A stretch of DNA of 64,000 nucleotides from CAYVHB01 sp964450865 (lineage in GTDB: Bacteria > Bacillota > Clostridia > Saccharofermentanales > UBA5734): contig CAYVHB010000003.1 in assembly GCA_964450865.1 (NCBI GenBank), positions 62,001-126,000 on the forward strand, given 5' to 3'. Made by a program: the position numbers and the translations under genes. A model generated the notes under the pieces. The model saw nothing but the letters and a program-made list of their open reading frames with translations, did not search any database and was not told the origin of the DNA. Each line of letters begins with the position of its first letter. The first letter of the stretch is position 1. This document shows positions 61,789 to 64,000 of this stretch, one piece after another.

Positions 61789-63996
61789 TCAGTCGCGGGC
61801 CTGCGACTCCGGACAAACCCCGCCCTCGCGGCAAATGTACGGAATATACTTCATATCATAATCAAGCAAATGACCCAGAATCAGCCGGTCAATCAGAAAA
61901 GTGAAAAACGCCGCCGCATTGACCCCGTTCAGGATATACCCTTCTCTCAAGCGTGTTGCTTTTTCGAACAGGAGCTGATGCTCCTTCGCATGGTCCATGT
62001 ACGCTGGATATCCGGCCGCCTGCAAGACCCGCTCTTCATATTCGAAATGCTGCGAGATATGCAGCATCAGATCGTTGACTGCTTCCAGTATCGCCTCATG
62101 GCAAGCATAATCAAGAGCCAGATTCATGATCAGATTTGCATCCTGCAGCAAGACCTGATGCTGCTGGTCAATGGTTCCATCACCGCTATTCCACTCGTTA
62201 CGCCAGGTCAGGTAAACACAGGATAACTGAAACGCCCGGTTCGCGATAAATGCTTCAGGCCCCTGTTCCTTGACAGAAAAATAAAACCGCTCAAACTCAG
62301 TGACCGGCAGTGGCTTGCTGAACAGAAACCCCTGCATATAGTCACAGTAATAAGGTTTCAGGCTGTCGAACTGTTCCTTGGTCTCTACACCCTCAATCAC
62401 AACCTCCAGCCCCAGGCCGTGGATAATGGTCACCATCGATTCGACAATCATCTGTTCAGTTTTACTGATCCCGATATGGCTGATCAGGGTGCGGTCCAGC
62501 TTGATGATATCAAGCGGCAGATCCTTCATATAGCCGAAAGAAGAGTAGCCAGTCCCGAAGTCATCGAGGGCCAGCTTGACGCCGATCTGCTTCATGGCCC
62601 GAAAGACCTTGAGAATCTCGTCAAGGTCGTTCATCAGCGTGCTTTCGGTGATCTCCAGTTTCAGGGAGGTTGGCCGGATGCCCGTTTCCCGGATCGTGCT
62701 GGTAATATAATCCGTCAGTTCGCTGCCCCGGTTTTCAAAGGACAGCAATGACAGATTGACACTGACCATGATGCTGTGGATGCCGATGGACTCCCAGGCC
62801 GCCACGCGCAGACAGGCCTGCCGGATGACCCAGTCCGTGATCGGAATGATCAGCTTCGTCCGTTCCGCGATCGGAATAAACTCCAGCGGCGCAACCTGGC
62901 CAAATTCCGGGTGATTCCAGCGCAGGAGTGCTTCCGCCTGATCGATCAGGCCAGTCCTGACATCAAAAATCGGCTGATAATGCAATTCAAACTGATCTTT
63001 ATCAAGGGCGCTATACAGATCCTGCTCCAGCAATTCTTCGCGGGTTCTTGCCTTTTCAAAATCGGCCGTATAAAAGATAATCGCATTGCGTTGCTTTTTG
63101 GCGATGTAGAGAGCGGTATCGGCATTCTTGACTGTCTGGTCAAGGGAAACATGACTGTTGCCGATGCAAATCCCGATACTGGCCGTAATATAGACCATCC
63201 GGCCGCTGATGATGATTTTCCTGGCAATTGATCGCTGGATCTCAGTGGCAATCTCCCGGATATGCTCCATCTGGCCGGAGACTGCAACCACGACAAATTC
63301 ATCGCCGCCGAAGCGATAAACGAAGCCAGCATGACCAACAACAGTCTGGATCTTTTCTGCAATCTGCTTGAGCAGGTAGTCACCGGCCTGATGACCCAGC
63401 GCGTCATTAACCAGCCTGAATTTATCAATATTGATGGCAATCACGGAGTGGCCCAGCCGGGCTGCCGGATCGGACTGCTCCAGCGCAACAAGCTGATTGA
63501 TTGCGTTGCGATTCATCAGTCCAGTCAGTGAATCATGGTTATTCGCATACAGAATCTCGGCGATCAGGCACTTCCGTGCTTCTTTGTCATCAGGGTTCGG
63601 CATGGTCAGGCCAGTCCCGGTTCTGTCATGGTTCGGGCTGGCCAAATCCCGGAGCAGAATGCTGATCCATGACTGGCCAGCCAGGTCTGTCAATAAACTC
63701 GCAGTAAAACAGGTTTGAAATGGACGGCAATCCTTGCACATCAGGTCCAGCACCCCAGTGAATGTATTCACTTGATGCCGGTGAAAATAGTCAAGATTGA
63801 ACCATTCACCGGAACGCACGAACAGATGCCTGATATCCTGTACGGCCAGCTCCTCTGCGGTAAAGCCGGAAATCTGGCAAAACGAGTCGTTCACAGCAAA
63901 TAGCTGACCATTTGAATCAGCAATCAGGGCACCATAGGGGCTTGTATAGAAATATCTCTCAAACAACTCCAGCCGTTCGGGCTTCAGACTGCTCAT
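61789..63996 (-). CDS. PAS-GGDEF-EAL protein with C-terminal hemerythrin domain
   Basis: A 735-residue c-di-GMP enzyme. PAS (about 1-125), GGDEF (about 150-310) with intact RFGGDEF (228-234), EAL (about 320-570) with EALLR (355-359), ITEST, DDFGTGYSS (478-486), KLDRTL and EGVET, so both halves look catalytically complete. The hemerythrin-like domain (about 595-735) has H613, H646, H650, E654, H669, H673, H709 and D714, the set expected for a di-iron oxygen/redox-binding site. It probably links oxygen or redox state to c-di-GMP level. The ATG at 63996 is four bases from the window end, so a longer N-terminus is possible. Confidence 0.9.
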   Translation of the reverse strand: MSSLKPERLELFERYFYTSPYGALIADSNGQLFAVNDSFCQISGFTAEELAVQDIRHLFVRSGEWFNLDYFHRHQVNTFTGVLDLMCKDCRPFQTCFTASLLTDLAGQSWISILLRDLASPNHDRTGTGLTMPNPDDKEARKCLIAEILYANNHDSLTGLMNRNAINQLVALEQSDPAARLGHSVIAINIDKFRLVNDALGHQAGDYLLKQIAEKIQTVVGHAGFVYRFGGDEFVVVAVSGQMEHIREIATEIQRSIARKIIISGRMVYITASIGICIGNSHVSLDQTVKNADTALYIAKKQRNAIIFYTADFEKARTREELLEQDLYSALDKDQFELHYQPIFDVRTGLIDQAEALLRWNHPEFGQVAPLEFIPIAERTKLIIPITDWVIRQACLRVAAWESIGIHSIMVSVNLSLLSFENRGSELTDYITSTIRETGIRPTSLKLEITESTLMNDLDEILKVFRAMKQIGVKLALDDFGTGYSSFGYMKDLPLDIIKLDRTLISHIGISKTEQMIVESMVTIIHGLGLEVVIEGVETKEQFDSLKPYYCDYMQGFLFSKPLPVTEFERFYFSVKEQGPEAFIANRAFQLSCVYLTWRNEWNSGDGTIDQQHQVLLQDANLIMNLALDYACHEAILEAVNDLMLHISQHFEYEERVLQAAGYPAYMDHAKEHQLLFEKATRLREGYILNGVNAAAFFTFLIDRLILGHLLDYDMKYIPYICREGGVCPESQARD

Positions 63997-64000
63997 TGCA

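Noticed and set aside
1..64000. tRNA, rRNA, prophage or integrase features
   Set aside because: No cloverleaf-like sequences, rRNA segments, integrase, portal or terminase genes were recognised on reading; a covariance scan was not possible.

Overview
The window reads as chromosomal DNA of an anaerobic, fermentative member of the Bacillota, most likely a Clostridia-type organism. The evidence is strong GGAGG-type ribosome binding sites, intrinsic terminators with T tracts, an AsrABC anaerobic sulfite reductase, a bifunctional AdhE, corrinoid methyl-transfer genes, a LacI-controlled sugar/inositol ABC operon and a SipW-type (Ser/His) signal peptidase. GC content looks to be in the mid-50s by eye. 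I cannot name genus or species. I saw no rRNA, tRNA, CRISPR array, transposase or phage gene, and about 50 protein genes are supported.

Layout. 1-4018 (minus): HSC/FNT-type channel, asrA, asrB, asrC, then the start of a lipoprotein substrate-binding protein cut by the window edge. 4.7-10.3 kb: an L,D-transpeptidase-like lipoprotein (plus), then a DUF3887 lipoprotein, a YhfC-type membrane protease, a TM-helix-repeat channel-like protein and a DUF4395 membrane protein (all minus). 10.7-18.4 kb (plus): LacI regulator, RbsA/RbsC-type ABC transporter, sugar-binding lipoprotein, inositol 2-dehydrogenase (iolG) and a TIM-barrel isomerase, with four copies of a GAGCACGTGCTC-type palindrome placed like operators.

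18.6-30.5 kb (minus) is the most unusual region. A PAS-GAF histidine kinase, a REC-degenerate GGDEF-REC-HPt protein and a LuxR-type response regulator overlap one another. They are followed by two near-identical DUF1102/camelysin-like secreted proteins flanking a SipW-type signal peptidase, two more small secreted proteins, and a DUF5305 membrane protein carrying a tandem MshEN-type (cyclic-di-GMP-binding) motif. I read this as a phosphorelay-controlled surface-fibre export module with a possible c-di-GMP input. A 919-bp direct repeat carries one whole secreted-protein cassette.

31-36.5 kb (minus): acylphosphatase, then a corrinoid methyl-transfer cluster (URO-D-like protein, corrinoid protein, URO-D-thioredoxin fusion, small thioredoxin-like protein, CobW-type GTPase) with a divergent AraC regulator. 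37.7-46.4 kb: dicarboxylate-type symporter with an extra N-terminal domain, YeiH-type exporter, orphan solute-binding lipoprotein, GIY-YIG-like protein, amidohydrolase, NudC and NagA. 46.5-53 kb (plus): heterodimeric ABC exporter, then a small membrane protein and an Amt-PII fusion behind a promoter and two terminator-like hairpins. 53.2-64 kb: adhE with a long attenuator-like leader, PaaK-like ligase, nucleotidyltransferase, DUF4405 protein, CbiM-type cobalt/nickel permease and a PAS-GGDEF-EAL-hemerythrin protein.

Themes linking the regions are sulfur handling (Asr, HSC-like channel, possible sulfite/sulfate exporter, thioredoxin-fused methyltransferase), cobalt/corrinoid use (CbiM, corrinoid proteins, CobW) and c-di-GMP signalling (EAL/GGDEF protein, MshEN motif). 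These links are inference.
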